From NCBI GenBank assembly GCA_002314945.1, contig DCHV01000097.1:2757-66756 (forward strand): 64,000 nucleotides of DNA. The letters run 5' to 3'. Shown here in pieces: positions 8,852-17,897 of this stretch. Position 1 is the stretch's first letter, and each line of letters begins with the position of its first letter. Below the pieces are notes generated by a model. That model was not told the origin of the DNA. It saw only the letters and a list, made by a program, of their open reading frames with translations, and did no database searches. A program made the translations under genes and the position numbers. The DNA is from Prevotellaceae bacterium UBA1743. Its GTDB lineage: Bacteria > Bacteroidota > Bacteroidia > Bacteroidales > Bacteroidaceae.

Positions 8852-9556
8852 ATGGCAAACTGTATCGTTCGACAGATTCCTAATTCTATAACTTGCTGCA
8901 ACCTCATTTGTGGTTGCATGGCTACCGGAGCGGCATTTCATGGACAATATCAATGGGCCGTTCTCATGATTGTGGCAGGTGCAATATTTGATTTTTTCGA
9001 TGGGATGTCGGCTCGCCTTTTGCACGTTTCCTCGCCGATTGGGAAAGAACTGGATTCTTTGGCTGACGTCGTTACGTTCGGAGTGGCTCCAAGCAGTATT
9101 CTCTTTTATCTGTTTCATGAGGTGCAGTATCCTGAATTGCTGACTTCTTTTCGCTCTGTAATTCCATATTCTGCATTTCTGATGGCAGCCTTTTCTGCGC
9201 TTCGGTTGGCAAAATTCAATCTCGATACACGGCAGAGCACCCGATTCATCGGTTTGCCGACACCTGCCAATGCCCTCTTCTGGGGCTCCTTGGTACTGGG
9301 GCAACATGCTTTTCTCGTGTCGCCGAAATTCAATGCCGTTTTCCTGTTCCTCTTCATGTTCCTGTTTTGCTGGCTTCTGGTTGCCGAACTTCCGTTGCTG
9401 GCTTTGAAGTTCAAGAATCTTTCATGGCATGACAATCGGTTTAAGTATATATTCCTTGTAGGCTGTCTTCCATGCTTTTTGTTGGGGGCAAGTAGTTTTG
9501 CTGCCATTATCCTTTGGTATCTTGTAATATCGATGGTGGAAGACTATGTGGAATAG
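8852..9556 (+). CDS. pssA: CDP-diacylglycerol--serine O-phosphatidyltransferase
   Basis: A 234-aa integral membrane enzyme that makes phosphatidylserine from CDP-diacylglycerol and serine. The CDP-alcohol phosphatidyltransferase signature DGx2ARx8Gx3Dx3D is complete (DGMSARLL through GKELDSLAD, about residues 51-73), and several hydrophobic segments follow. It supplies the substrate of Psd, encoded just upstream. A TTG at 8843 is possible, but the ATG at 8852 is the better start. The last 11 bp overlap the FAD-oxidoreductase gene. Confidence 0.95.
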   Translation: MANCIVRQIPNSITCCNLICGCMATGAAFHGQYQWAVLMIVAGAIFDFFDGMSARLLHVSSPIGKELDSLADVVTFGVAPSSILFYLFHEVQYPELLTSFRSVIPYSAFLMAAFSALRLAKFNLDTRQSTRFIGLPTPANALFWGSLVLGQHAFLVSPKFNAVFLFLFMFLFCWLLVAELPLLALKFKNLSWHDNRFKYIFLVGCLPCFLLGASSFAAIILWYLVISMVEDYVE

Positions 9557-11426
9557 ATTCCCCCATCGTGTCGTCGCATTCTTGTTGATGGGATTGTTTT
9601 CCGCTTTCTCATCCCATGCGCGTGATGTGTGGGTGGAGGCTGAGAGTTTCTCCCACAAAGGAGGATGGGTGCTGGATCAGCAATTCATGGATCAGATGGG
9701 TTCGCCATATCTGTTGGCACATGGAATGGGTCAACCTGTGGAAGATGCCACTCAGGATGTGCGTTTTCCCTCATCTGGCAGATACTATGCTTTTGTGCGA
9801 ACCTACAACTGGACTTCTCCATGGTCGAAGTCTGAGGGTCCTGGCGCTTTTCAATTGAAGGTCGATGGTCAGACGATTTCTCCTGTATTGGGCACTGCCG
9901 GCAATGCATGGCAATGGCAATCGGCAGGATGTGTCGATATCAGAGAATGTGAGGTGTGTGTGGCACTCCACGATTTGACGGGATTCGAGGGACGTTGCGA
10001 TGCCATTCTTTTTAGCAAGAATCCTCATCCTGCACTTCCTGGCTCTGCAGATGAAATGTTGTCTGCACGTATCAAGAACGGCACGTTATCCAAAAGACCG
10101 ACACGATGGAAACAACCGTTTGATTTGGTCGTGGTGGGTGGAGGAATAGGTGGAATGTGTACCGCAGTGTCGGCTGCTCGATTGGGACTGAAGGTGGCTT
10201 TGGTACACGACAGACCCATTTTGGGGGGCAACAACAGTTCCGAGATACGTGTACATCTGGGTGGCGCAATAGAAATAGGAGACTATCCTGCATTAGGTCG
10301 CATGATACGTGAATTTGGGCATTCCAAGGGTGGAAACGCACAACTCCCGGAGAATTATGAAGATTGGAAGAAAGAGGATTTTATTGCAGCCGAGAAGAAT
10401 ATCACCCTCTTCCGCAATTTCCGGGCGACTGGAGTGCGTATGCGGAATCATCACATTTCTGCGGTATCCATCCGCCATACGGAGAGTGGCAAGGAATGGC
10501 TTGTCAAGGGCACTCTCTTCTGTGATTGTACCGGCGACGGCAACTTGGGCTATTATGCGGGCGCCGACTATAGGATGGGACGTGAGGGTCGAGATGAATA
10601 CGACGAAACATTAGCTCCGGAATATCCCGATTCACTCACGATGGGTTCCTCTGTACAATGGTATTCACAGGAGCAGAACCAAGAGACTTCTTTTCCCGAG
10701 TTTTCATACGGGATGGAGTTCAATGAAGAGAACTGCGAACGAGTGATGATGGGCGAATGGACATGGGAAACAGGAATGAACCGTGATCAGATCAAGGATT
10801 TTGAACAAATACGTGACTATGGCATGTTGGTGGTATATGCCAACTGGAGTTATATGAAGAACAAGTCTTCCGAGCGTGAGCGATATGCAAAACGAAGATT
10901 GGCATGGGTGGCTTATGTGGCAGGGAAAAGAGAGTCGCGTCGTCTTTTGGGCGATTTCGTACTGAAACAAGACGATGTATTGCGACATGTGCCCTACGAA
11001 GATGCTTCCTTCCCTATCAACTGGCATTTCGATCTGCATTTTCCCGAAGCAAGAAACTCAGGATTTTTCCCGGGAAGGGAGTTCAAGGCCGAGACGAAGG
11101 ACAATCCCATCTGTGTATATAATGTGCCTTACCGTTGTTTGTATTCACGCAATATCGACAATCTTTTCATGGCAGGTCGTTGCATCAGTACTACCCATGT
11201 GACTTTGGGTTCCACCCGACTGATGCGCAATATCGGAATGATGGGGGAAGTTGTGGGTATGGCTGCTTCTTTGTGTATTCGGCATGATGTCCTTCCACGT
11301 GCTGTGTACCAGTATTATCTACCCGAATTGAAAGATCTCATGTCCAAGGGCGTAGGTAAGGATGCTTCCCTCCTTCCCGACAACCAGCAATTCAATACAG
11401 GTGGAGTTCAGGTGTTTGGCAAATAA
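9546..11426 (+). CDS. Secreted FAD-dependent oxidoreductase with N-terminal carbohydrate-binding-like domain
   Basis: A 626-aa protein with a signal peptide (cleavage near residue 25, SSHA). A beta-rich domain (about 27-160, WVEAESF... followed by FAFVRTYNW-like residues) resembles CBM/sialate-lyase accessory domains. A Rossmann FAD domain starts at DLVVVGGGIGGM (about 195), followed by GGNNSSEIRVHLGG and a late GRCISTTH segment, as in the FAD_oxidored (PF12831) family of PUL-associated oxidases. The substrate is unknown; sugars are an inference. It overlaps pssA by 11 bp, so it is translationally coupled to phospholipid genes, which is an odd partner. It abuts tadA convergently with no spacer. 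Confidence 0.8.
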   Translation: MWNRFPHRVVAFLLMGLFSAFSSHARDVWVEAESFSHKGGWVLDQQFMDQMGSPYLLAHGMGQPVEDATQDVRFPSSGRYYAFVRTYNWTSPWSKSEGPGAFQLKVDGQTISPVLGTAGNAWQWQSAGCVDIRECEVCVALHDLTGFEGRCDAILFSKNPHPALPGSADEMLSARIKNGTLSKRPTRWKQPFDLVVVGGGIGGMCTAVSAARLGLKVALVHDRPILGGNNSSEIRVHLGGAIEIGDYPALGRMIREFGHSKGGNAQLPENYEDWKKEDFIAAEKNITLFRNFRATGVRMRNHHISAVSIRHTESGKEWLVKGTLFCDCTGDGNLGYYAGADYRMGREGRDEYDETLAPEYPDSLTMGSSVQWYSQEQNQETSFPEFSYGMEFNEENCERVMMGEWTWETGMNRDQIKDFEQIRDYGMLVVYANWSYMKNKSSERERYAKRRLAWVAYVAGKRESRRLLGDFVLKQDDVLRHVPYEDASFPINWHFDLHFPEARNSGFFPGREFKAETKDNPICVYNVPYRCLYSRNIDNLFMAGRCISTTHVTLGSTRLMRNIGMMGEVVGMAASLCIRHDVLPRAVYQYYLPELKDLMSKGVGKDASLLPDNQQFNTGGVQVFGK

Positions 11427-11861
11427 TCATCGCTTTTTTCGGAAGAACTCCTTCATCAATTGTGTACATTCCTCTTCCAGGACTCCAGCATGGACGATAG
11501 TCTTGGGATGCAATGCGTCCGGGGCAAACCGTTTGAAACCCCGTTTCTCGTCCGAGGCTCCATATACGATGCGATGTATTTGAGCCCACCCCAACGCGCC
11601 TGCACACATCACACAGGGCTCTACCGTTACGTACAAGGTGCAGTCGGTCAGGTATTTTCCTCCGAGAGATTCTGCCGCAGCGGTGATGGCTTGCATTTCG
11701 GCGTGGGCCGTCACATCTTTCAGCCGTTCTGTCAGATTGTGCCCTCGTGCAATGATACGCCCCCTGCATTCGATGACGGCTCCTATTGGAATTTCATCTT
11801 CCTCCAGCGCTTTTCTTGCTTCCTCCAGCGCGTGTTTCATGTAGAATGTGTCGTCTGCCAT
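11427..11861 (-). CDS. tadA: tRNA-specific adenosine deaminase
   Basis: A 144-aa zinc deaminase that converts A34 to inosine in tRNA-Arg(ACG). The HAE motif at 53-55 and PCVMC at 82-86 provide the zinc ligands and catalytic glutamate. The open frame extends 84 codons further upstream, but the start at 11861 gives family length and follows a -7 box. A guanine deaminase-like specificity cannot be fully excluded. Confidence 0.92.
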   Translation of the reverse strand: MADDTFYMKHALEEARKALEEDEIPIGAVIECRGRIIARGHNLTERLKDVTAHAEMQAITAAAESLGGKYLTDCTLYVTVEPCVMCAGALGWAQIHRIVYGASDEKRGFKRFAPDALHPKTIVHAGVLEEECTQLMKEFFRKKR

Positions 11862-11900
11862 ATTTGGTGCTTGATTCGTATTTTTGTTTCGATTTCTGTG

Positions 11901-11908
11901 CAAAGTTA
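11901..11908 (-). promoter_or_regulatory. -7 box of tadA
   Basis: On the minus strand this reads TAACTTTG, 39 nt upstream of the tadA ATG. It is divergent from the yraN promoter at 11920-11927. Confidence 0.5.
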
Positions 11909-11919
11909 CTTTTTTTCCA

Positions 11920-11927
11920 TAATTTTG
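11920..11927 (+). promoter_or_regulatory. -7 box of the yraN-birA operon
   Basis: TAATTTTG matches TAnnTTTG, 20 nt upstream of the yraN ATG. The 86-bp gap with tadA therefore carries two back-to-back promoters. Confidence 0.45.
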
Positions 11928-11947
11928 CAGCAGTATTGAGGAAAAGA

Positions 11948-12319
11948 ATGGCAGAGCATAACGAATTTGGCAAATCGGGCGAAGATTTTGCAGTCGAGTA
12001 CCTTCAGGAGAAAGGATATGCAATTCTGAATCGTAACTGGCGCAGCGGACACAAGGAGATCGATATTGTAGCTCAGTGGGAAGATTATATGGTGTTTGTG
12101 GAAGTGAAGACACGCCGTAACAGAACGTATGGCCGTCCTTCAGATTCAGTCACGGAGCCAAAGATGAGACGTCTTGCATTGGCTGCCGATGCGTATGTCC
12201 GTTGTTATCGTATAGATATGCCTGTCCGTTTTGACATTCTCACGGTGGAAGGCGTTTTCCCTCATGTTTCCGTGCAGCATATCGAAGATGCGTTCCGTTC
12301 CCCTGTCTGGTATAAATAA
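11948..12319 (+). CDS. YraN/UPF0102 family endonuclease-like protein
   Basis: A 123-aa protein with the UPF0102 pattern: GKSGEDFA near the N-terminus, then KEIDIVAQ and FVEVKTR, the restriction-endonuclease-like Asp/Glu-x-Lys core. The family is predicted to act on DNA, but its role is unproven. The frame extends 54 codons further upstream through the promoter; the ATG at 11948 is chosen. birA follows with no spacer. Confidence 0.9.
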   Translation: MAEHNEFGKSGEDFAVEYLQEKGYAILNRNWRSGHKEIDIVAQWEDYMVFVEVKTRRNRTYGRPSDSVTEPKMRRLALAADAYVRCYRIDMPVRFDILTVEGVFPHVSVQHIEDAFRSPVWYK

Positions 12320-13090
12320 ATGGAGAAGATGGACGCACACTTTTGCATGGACGATAGCCCTCGGTTCAGATGGATTGAGTTGGATGAAATCACATCCACC
12401 AATCAATTCCTGAAACAATACCAGTCCTCTCCCGAAATGCCGATGACCCTTGTCACAGCCGAATACCAAACTTCGGGACGTGGCTCTGGCAACAACACGT
12501 GGGAATCGGCTCGTAGTGAGAACCTTTTGTTCAGTATCCTTGTTCATCCTCGGTTTGTAGAGGCGCAGTCGATGTTCTCGCTCTCCGAAGTTGTGGCGTT
12601 GTCCGTATGCGACGCATTGTCGGAATATACGGAGGGCATTCGCATCAAATGGCCTAACGATATCTATTATCATGACCGGAAAATGGTGGGGATGCTCATC
12701 GAGAATGTACTCGAAGGAAATCACGTGGGACGTTGTGTGATGGGAGTAGGGCTTAATGTCAATCAGATGGAGTTTCACAGCGATGCACCCAATCCGGTAT
12801 CTTTGGCTCAGGTACTCGGACATCAGGTGGAGCGACGTTTTGTGTTGGAACGAGTGATGGAACATTTCTGCCACTATTACAGATTGTTGGAACAGGGAGG
12901 CTCCGAGGAAATACATACTCGCTACCTGTCCCTGCTCTATCGCCGTGGAGAGTGGCATAAATACAGAGACAAAGAGGGTGAATTTCGTGCGAATCTGGTA
13001 GAGGTGGAACCTTCAGGCTACCTCGTGTTGGAGGATGAGAAAGGCGTTTTGCATCGCTATGAATTCAAGGAAGTAAAATATATAATATAA
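12320..13090 (+). CDS. birA: Biotin--[acetyl-CoA-carboxylase] ligase (monofunctional)
   Basis: A 256-aa enzyme that activates biotin to biotinyl-AMP and transfers it to carrier-protein lysines. The ligase-domain signatures TSTNQF, SGRGSGNNTW (in place of the E. coli GRGRRGRKW loop) and KWPNDIYYHDRKM are present. The N-terminal helix-turn-helix of E. coli BirA is absent, so this form should not repress transcription. The ATG directly follows the yraN stop; MDAH at 12329 is an alternative start. Confidence 0.92.
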   Translation: MEKMDAHFCMDDSPRFRWIELDEITSTNQFLKQYQSSPEMPMTLVTAEYQTSGRGSGNNTWESARSENLLFSILVHPRFVEAQSMFSLSEVVALSVCDALSEYTEGIRIKWPNDIYYHDRKMVGMLIENVLEGNHVGRCVMGVGLNVNQMEFHSDAPNPVSLAQVLGHQVERRFVLERVMEHFCHYYRLLEQGGSEEIHTRYLSLLYRRGEWHKYRDKEGEFRANLVEVEPSGYLVLEDEKGVLHRYEFKEVKYII

Positions 13091-13108
13091 AGCAAAAAAA
13101 TACAGAAT

Positions 13109-13819
13109 ATGGCACAATTCAAGAGAATCCTGCTCAAGCTGAGCGGAGAAAGCTTAATGGGAGAACAGAAGTATGGCATCGACGAGAAAAGACTGGCTGA
13201 ATATGCACAACAGATCAGCGAGATTCGCGACATGGGCGTGCAGATCGGCATTGTCATCGGCGGTGGAAATATTTTCCGTGGTTTGACAGGAGCAGGCAAG
13301 GGATTTGACAGAGTAAAGGGCGATCAGATGGGTATGTGTGCAACCGTCATCAATTCGCTGGCATTGAGTAGTGCTTTGGGAGCAATCGGAGTGCGCAACC
13401 GTGTACTCACGGCAATTCGTATGGAACCCATTGGCGAGTTCTACAGCAAATGGAAGGCTATCGAGGCAATGGAGAACGGTGAAGTGGTCATCCTGAGTGC
13501 AGGTACGGGTTCACCCTATTTCACTACCGATACCGGCAGCAGTCTCCGAGGTATCGAGATTGAGGCGGATGTGATGCTCAAGGGTACTCGTGTGGATGGC
13601 ATTTATACGGCCGATCCCGAGAAGGATCCCACTGCCACCAAGTTCCATGACATCACCTATTCCGATGTGATTGCCCGTGGATTGAAGGTGATGGACATTA
13701 CCGCCACAGCCATGTGTATGCAGAATAATCTGCCTATCTATGTGTTCAATATGGATGTATATGGCAATCTGAAGAAAGTGATGCAGGGCGAAGAAATAGG
13801 TACTTTGGTGCATAACTGA
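13109..13819 (+). CDS. pyrH: Uridylate kinase
   Basis: A 236-aa hexameric UMP kinase of the amino-acid kinase fold, making UDP from UMP. The phosphate-binding LKLSGESLMG is near residue 8, IGGGNIFRG near 48, and the GTGSPYFTTDT substrate segment near 131. The length is normal. It starts 18 nt after birA. Confidence 0.96.
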   Translation: MAQFKRILLKLSGESLMGEQKYGIDEKRLAEYAQQISEIRDMGVQIGIVIGGGNIFRGLTGAGKGFDRVKGDQMGMCATVINSLALSSALGAIGVRNRVLTAIRMEPIGEFYSKWKAIEAMENGEVVILSAGTGSPYFTTDTGSSLRGIEIEADVMLKGTRVDGIYTADPEKDPTATKFHDITYSDVIARGLKVMDITATAMCMQNNLPIYVFNMDVYGNLKKVMQGEEIGTLVHN

Positions 13820-13865
13820 CAAAGTCAAAAAATCCACGTCTCCCACACACGTTTTCACAGGTGAG

Positions 13866-13889
13866 CAGGAATCCTCAGTAAGATTCCTG
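13866..13889. terminator. Hairpin between pyrH and rsgA
   Basis: Inverted repeat CAGGAATC (13866-13873) and GATTCCTG (13882-13889) in the 3' ends of the convergent pyrH and rsgA genes. There is no clear T-run, so termination is only plausible. Confidence 0.35.
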
Positions 13890-14813
13890 TCTGTACTTGC
13901 TTTCCTCTTTGTCCTCCAGCATCGACAGATAGCTGTTGAAACGGCTTTGGGCAATACGATGCTCCTCCACCGCCTTCAGGACGGCACATCCTGGTTCGCG
14001 GGTGTGAGTGCAGTCAGAGAAACGGCATTCCTGTCCGATCTGGAAAATCTCCCGGAAATAATGTGAAACTTCGGTGCGTTCCATGTCGAACGTGCCGAAC
14101 CCTTTTATTCCCGGAGTATCGATAATTGCACCACCCGAAGGAAGGTCGTACATCTGCGAGAAAGTCGTGGTGTGCATACCTGCATCGTGAGCCTGGCTTA
14201 TTTCGGCTGTACGTGCGTCCGCTTCGGGAACCAACAGATTCAGGAGGGTGCTTTTCCCGACCCCACTGTTTCCGCTCAGGAGGGTGATTTTATCCTTGCA
14301 CGCCTCCCTTACGCCTTGCAATCCTTCTCCTGTCTTTCCGCTGCAGGAGAAGCAAGGGTGACCCAGACTTTCGTAGAGGGCTCGTATGGCTGTCAGATAC
14401 CGGAGTTCGTCCTCGTCGTACAAGTCTGTCTTGTTGAAGATTAGTATCGTGGGTACTCTGTATGCTTCTGCACTGGCCAGGAAACGATCGATGAAGGTCG
14501 TACTGGTTTCCGGGTGCGACAGAGTGACGATGAGGGCTGCCTGATCAATGTTGGCCGCTATGATGTGACTCTGTTTCGACAGATTGCTGGCTTTTCGTAT
14601 GATGTAATTACGTCGTTCCTCTATATGGCTGATAAAGGCTGTATTGCCATTCGTGTCAGGTACGAGGGTCACGCGATCCCCTACTGCTACGGGGTTGGTG
14701 CTGCGTATGCCCTGCAACCGGAAATTCCCCTTTACCTTACAATCAAAAAGCTGGTCGTCGTCGGTCCTGACAACGTACCAGCTTCCTGTGTTTCGTATTA
14801 CGGTTCCCTGCAT
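13875..14813 (-). CDS. rsgA: Ribosome small-subunit-dependent GTPase RsgA
   Basis: A 312-aa circularly permuted GTPase that checks late 30S subunit assembly. An N-terminal OB-fold (about 1-70) precedes the permuted G motifs, NKTD near 128, [12 protein letters not shown] near 182 and DTPG near 230. A C-terminal zinc finger has Cys/His spacing as in [14 protein letters not shown]. It lies 4 nt after frr, so it is co-transcribed with another ribosome factor. Confidence 0.95.
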   Translation of the reverse strand: MQGTVIRNTGSWYVVRTDDDQLFDCKVKGNFRLQGIRSTNPVAVGDRVTLVPDTNGNTAFISHIEERRNYIIRKASNLSKQSHIIAANIDQAALIVTLSHPETSTTFIDRFLASAEAYRVPTILIFNKTDLYDEDELRYLTAIRALYESLGHPCFSCSGKTGEGLQGVREACKDKITLLSGNSGVGKSTLLNLLVPEADARTAEISQAHDAGMHTTTFSQMYDLPSGGAIIDTPGIKGFGTFDMERTEVSHYFREIFQIGQECRFSDCTHTREPGCAVLKAVEEHRIAQSRFNSYLSMLEDKEESKYRQESY

Positions 14814-14817
14814 AGAC

Positions 14818-15378
14818 CTATACGGTCATGATTTCTTTCTCCTTGGCGGCGTACAGGGCTTCCACCTTCTTGATGTACTGGTCGTGAAGTTTCTGCAGAG
14901 AAGCTTCGGCATCCTTTTCCACATCTTCGGACAGACCATCCTTGATGCCCTTCTTCAGCTTTTCGTTCCAGTCGCGGCGTGTGTTGCGTACGCTTACCTT
15001 AGCTTGTTCGGCCTCCTTGCCGCATTGCTTGGCCAGTTCCTTGCGACGTTCCTCTGTCAATGGGGGGATTCCCAGGCGGATAATCTCGCCATTGTTCTCG
15101 GGCATGATACCCACGCTGCTGTCAATGATGGCCTTCTCTATCACCTTGAACATGCTCTTGTCCCATGGTTTGATAGCGATGGTGCGAGCATCGGGTGTGT
15201 TGATGGAGGCTACGCCACTCAGGGGTACCATGGTGCCATAGCTATCTACGCGGATGCCATCCAGAATCTTGGTGTTGGCTTTTCCGGCACGGATGCGTGC
15301 CAATGCATCGTCCAGATACATGATGGTTTCTTCCATCTTTTCCTCGGCTGCGCTCAAAACTTCCTTTACGTCTATCAT
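14818..15378 (-). CDS. frr: Ribosome recycling factor
   Basis: A 186-aa factor that splits the post-termination ribosome with EF-G. The family segments [19 protein letters not shown] and [11 protein letters not shown] are intact and the length is standard. It heads a two-gene operon with rsgA, driven from a -7 box at 15408-15415. Confidence 0.97.
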   Translation of the reverse strand: MIDVKEVLSAAEEKMEETIMYLDDALARIRAGKANTKILDGIRVDSYGTMVPLSGVASINTPDARTIAIKPWDKSMFKVIEKAIIDSSVGIMPENNGEIIRLGIPPLTEERRKELAKQCGKEAEQAKVSVRNTRRDWNEKLKKGIKDGLSEDVEKDAEASLQKLHDQYIKKVEALYAAKEKEIMTV

Positions 15379-15407
15379 AGTCAGTCTATTTTAAGTTAAA
15401 ATTTGAA

Positions 15408-15415
15408 CAAAAGTA
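15408..15415 (-). promoter_or_regulatory. -7 box of frr-rsgA
   Basis: On the minus strand this reads TACTTTTG, 29 nt upstream of the frr ATG. It faces away from the promoter of the VTC operon. Confidence 0.45.
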
Positions 15416-15489
15416 GCATGTTTTGTGAAATATACCAAACATCTTCCAAAAATTTAGCGATTATGGCATACATACTTAAACTTTATCGT

Positions 15490-15497
15490 TAATTTTG
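15490..15497 (+). promoter_or_regulatory. -7 box of the VTC-DUF4956 operon
   Basis: TAATTTTG, 21 nt before the chosen ATG at 15519. An in-frame TTG lies inside this box and is rejected as a start for that reason. Confidence 0.5.
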
Positions 15498-15518
15498 CAT
15501 CAATTTATCGTGAATTTG

Positions 15519-16298
15519 ATGGAAACAGATACCCAAATAGCGAATCTTTTGGAGACAATGGAGCCTATTACGCTCGAGCAGATGTCCGAAATACGACTGA
15601 TGAATCGAACGGATACCAAGTTTGTGACGAGCAAGCACAAACTGATGCAACTCCTTCAATTGGCCCAGGGGAAGTATTATGCCCAGCAAATAGGAGACAG
15701 CAAGGTGGCCAATTACATGACCACGTACTGGGACACGGATAATCACCATTTCTATCTGGAACACCACAACCGCCGTTCGCCACGTCAGAAGGTGAGGGTT
15801 CGTACTTACATGGACAGCAATCTCACGTTTCTCGAGGTGAAGACCAAGAACAATCATGGGCGAACCAAGAAGAAGCGGGTGGAGGTGCCATGCCAGGAGA
15901 TAACGGGTGCCAATGGCAACGAGGAGTTCCTTCTCGGTCAGGTGCATCGCGGACTTGCCGACATCCATCCCACGGTACGCAACCAGTTCCAGCGCATCAC
16001 GCTTGTCAATCACGGAAAGACGGAACGCCTCACCATCGACTACAATGTGCATTTTCACAACATGGAGACACAGAGGGATGCCGATACGGGAGCATTGGTT
16101 ATCATCGAACTGAAACGCGACGGGAATGTGTTCAGCCCTATCCTGGGGATGCTGCGCCAGCTGCGTATTCAGCCCTCAGGCTTCAGCAAGTACTGCATTG
16201 GCAGTGTGATGACCAACAGCCGTCTGAAACAGAATTTCTTCAAATCCCGCCTTGTCACCCTTGGCAAATTGTCGGGAACCAATATGCGAAATCAATAA
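15519..16298 (+). CDS. VTC-domain polyphosphate polymerase-like protein
   Basis: A 259-aa protein of the VTC tunnel-fold family, whose yeast member Vtc4 makes polyphosphate from ATP. The basic tunnel residues are visible in order: NRTDTKFV, RQKVRVRTY, FLEVKTK, RTKKKRVEV, then ERLTIDY, VIIELKRDG and GFSKY. No signal peptide or membrane segment is present, so it should work at the cytoplasmic face, probably with the DUF4956 membrane protein 10 nt downstream. It heads a five-gene run. The product (polyphosphate or another phosphorylated polymer) is an inference, since bacterial members are poorly characterised. Confidence 0.85.
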   Translation: METDTQIANLLETMEPITLEQMSEIRLMNRTDTKFVTSKHKLMQLLQLAQGKYYAQQIGDSKVANYMTTYWDTDNHHFYLEHHNRRSPRQKVRVRTYMDSNLTFLEVKTKNNHGRTKKKRVEVPCQEITGANGNEEFLLGQVHRGLADIHPTVRNQFQRITLVNHGKTERLTIDYNVHFHNMETQRDADTGALVIIELKRDGNVFSPILGMLRQLRIQPSGFSKYCIGSVMTNSRLKQNFFKSRLVTLGKLSGTNMRNQ

Positions 16299-16308
16299 AA
16301 AACATAAT

Positions 16309-17022
16309 ATGGACTTTTTACAAAACATGAACCAGGAGATGGGCGACGTCATCGGAATGACCCTCTTCAGCCCCGAGCAGTTTGTCTCTTTCCTCATACG
16401 GTTCGTTCTGAATTTCAGTGTGGTGGCAATCATCGCCCGCGTATTCTATTATCCCAAGAGCCATAGGCGTGACTATATGTTCATCTTTATGATCATGGCC
16501 ATGTCCATCTTCATGCTCGTCACCTTGATGGGTGAGAATGCCCTCAATACAGGAGCGGCCCTGGGCTTGTTCGCCATTTTTGGTATCATCCGATACCGTA
16601 CCGAGGCAGTGCCCATCCGCGAGATGACCTACCTCTTCATGTTGGTGGCAGTCAGTGTGGTCAATGCCCTGGGCAAGGCCGACTATCATCCCAAGTCCGA
16701 CATCTGGGAGGGGACGAGCCTCGTCACCATGCTTTTTGCCAATCTGATGTTTGTTTTCTTGGCATGGATGTACGAAAGCCGCAAACTGATGCACAGCAAC
16801 TGCAGCAAGTACATCCGCTACGACAATATCGCCCTCATCACGCCCGACAAACGTGCGGAACTGAAGGCCGACCTGGAGAAGCGTACCGGATTGAAGATAG
16901 AACGCATCGAGGTGGGTACGCTCGATTTTCTCAAGGATAGTGCCCTCATCCGTATTTTTTATGACGAGCCATCCGAACGCGGCAGCAGCGTCGAGGAGAT
17001 GACCAAGATGCCCCGTGTCTGA
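16309..17022 (+). CDS. DUF4956 integral membrane protein
   Basis: A 237-aa protein with about four hydrophobic segments in residues 20-165 (LIRFVLNFSVVAIIARVFYY, then FIFMIMAMSIFMLV, GLFAIFGIIRYR, LVTMLFANLMFVFLAWMY) and a soluble C-terminal alpha/beta domain. The core GAALGLFAIFGIIRYRTEAV is the DUF4956 hallmark. DUF4956 genes are commonly next to VTC-domain genes, as here, which suggests a membrane partner for synthesis or export of the VTC product. This is inference from the neighbourhood. The ATG at 16309 is chosen; the open frame runs further upstream into the VTC gene. Confidence 0.88.
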   Translation: MDFLQNMNQEMGDVIGMTLFSPEQFVSFLIRFVLNFSVVAIIARVFYYPKSHRRDYMFIFMIMAMSIFMLVTLMGENALNTGAALGLFAIFGIIRYRTEAVPIREMTYLFMLVAVSVVNALGKADYHPKSDIWEGTSLVTMLFANLMFVFLAWMYESRKLMHSNCSKYIRYDNIALITPDKRAELKADLEKRTGLKIERIEVGTLDFLKDSALIRIFYDEPSERGSSVEEMTKMPRV

Positions 17023-17067
17023 TATTCCGTAGATTGTCACTTGTCAATTCAATGCATATTGTAGGTT

Positions 17068-17892
17068 ATGAGATGTGAATGGAGAAAACTGACAGCCCTT
17101 CTTCTCTTGCTGATGTCCCTTGACGTCAGCGCGGAGGACAACTTCGGTACATGGGCCGAGTTAGGCATACAGAAGGAACTCAGTCCGTACTGGGATCTGG
17201 GAGGTGAATTCGAATACCGTTCTCAGGAGAAGGACCGCTTCGGAATAGGTGTGGGCGTAGGGTACAATCCATCCAAATACTTCAAGTTGGGGGCTTCCTA
17301 CAACTTCCTGTATTCCCACAAACCCGAGAAGATGAACAAGATGGAGTACGACGAGGATGAACTTGTGGGCTATCGTATCACCCAGGGATATTGGACACCG
17401 CGTCATCGTGCAGGGTTCAATGCAACGGGTACTGTCAAATTGTGGAAGTGGTTGCGTATCTCCTTGCGTGAGCGTTACCAGTTTACGTATCGCCCCGAGC
17501 AGACCATCGATCGCACGGATTTCGAGATATCCGAATCCTTCACGCCCGAGGGGAGTTACACAGAGCGTTATGAAACGCCCAACCCCAAGACACGCGAGTC
17601 GCTGAGCACCCATTTCCTGCGTAGCCGTCTCAAACTGGCCTACGATCGCAAGAAGGCCCATCTGTGCCCCTTCGTGTCATGCGAGTTGTACAACAATCTG
17701 GGCGGTGGTGAAGAATTCAATCTCGAGAAACTGCGCGCCTCCATAGGTGCCGACTACAAGATCACCTCGCATCATTCCGTCACCGTGGCCTATCTGCTCA
17801 ATTGGTACATACAGGATGATGCGGCACACCATTTCGAGTCGTTGCACAAGCGGCTCCATGTGATGAACATAGGATATAACTTCAAATTCTAA
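17068..17892 (+). CDS. DUF2490 outer-membrane beta-barrel protein
   Basis: A 274-aa protein with a signal peptide (about 22 residues, to DVSA) and alternating strands rich in Tyr, Trp and Arg. It ends in Phe (GYNFKF), the usual outer-membrane insertion signal. The pattern WAELGIQKEL ... GGEFEYR fits DUF2490. It lies 45 nt after the DUF4956 gene and 5 nt before a secreted protein. It probably provides the outer-membrane end of the VTC operon, but whether it is a pore or a structural barrel is unknown. Confidence 0.82.
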   Translation: MRCEWRKLTALLLLLMSLDVSAEDNFGTWAELGIQKELSPYWDLGGEFEYRSQEKDRFGIGVGVGYNPSKYFKLGASYNFLYSHKPEKMNKMEYDEDELVGYRITQGYWTPRHRAGFNATGTVKLWKWLRISLRERYQFTYRPEQTIDRTDFEISESFTPEGSYTERYETPNPKTRESLSTHFLRSRLKLAYDRKKAHLCPFVSCELYNNLGGGEEFNLEKLRASIGADYKITSHHSVTVAYLLNWYIQDDAAHHFESLHKRLHVMNIGYNFKF

Positions 17893-17897
17893 ATAGA

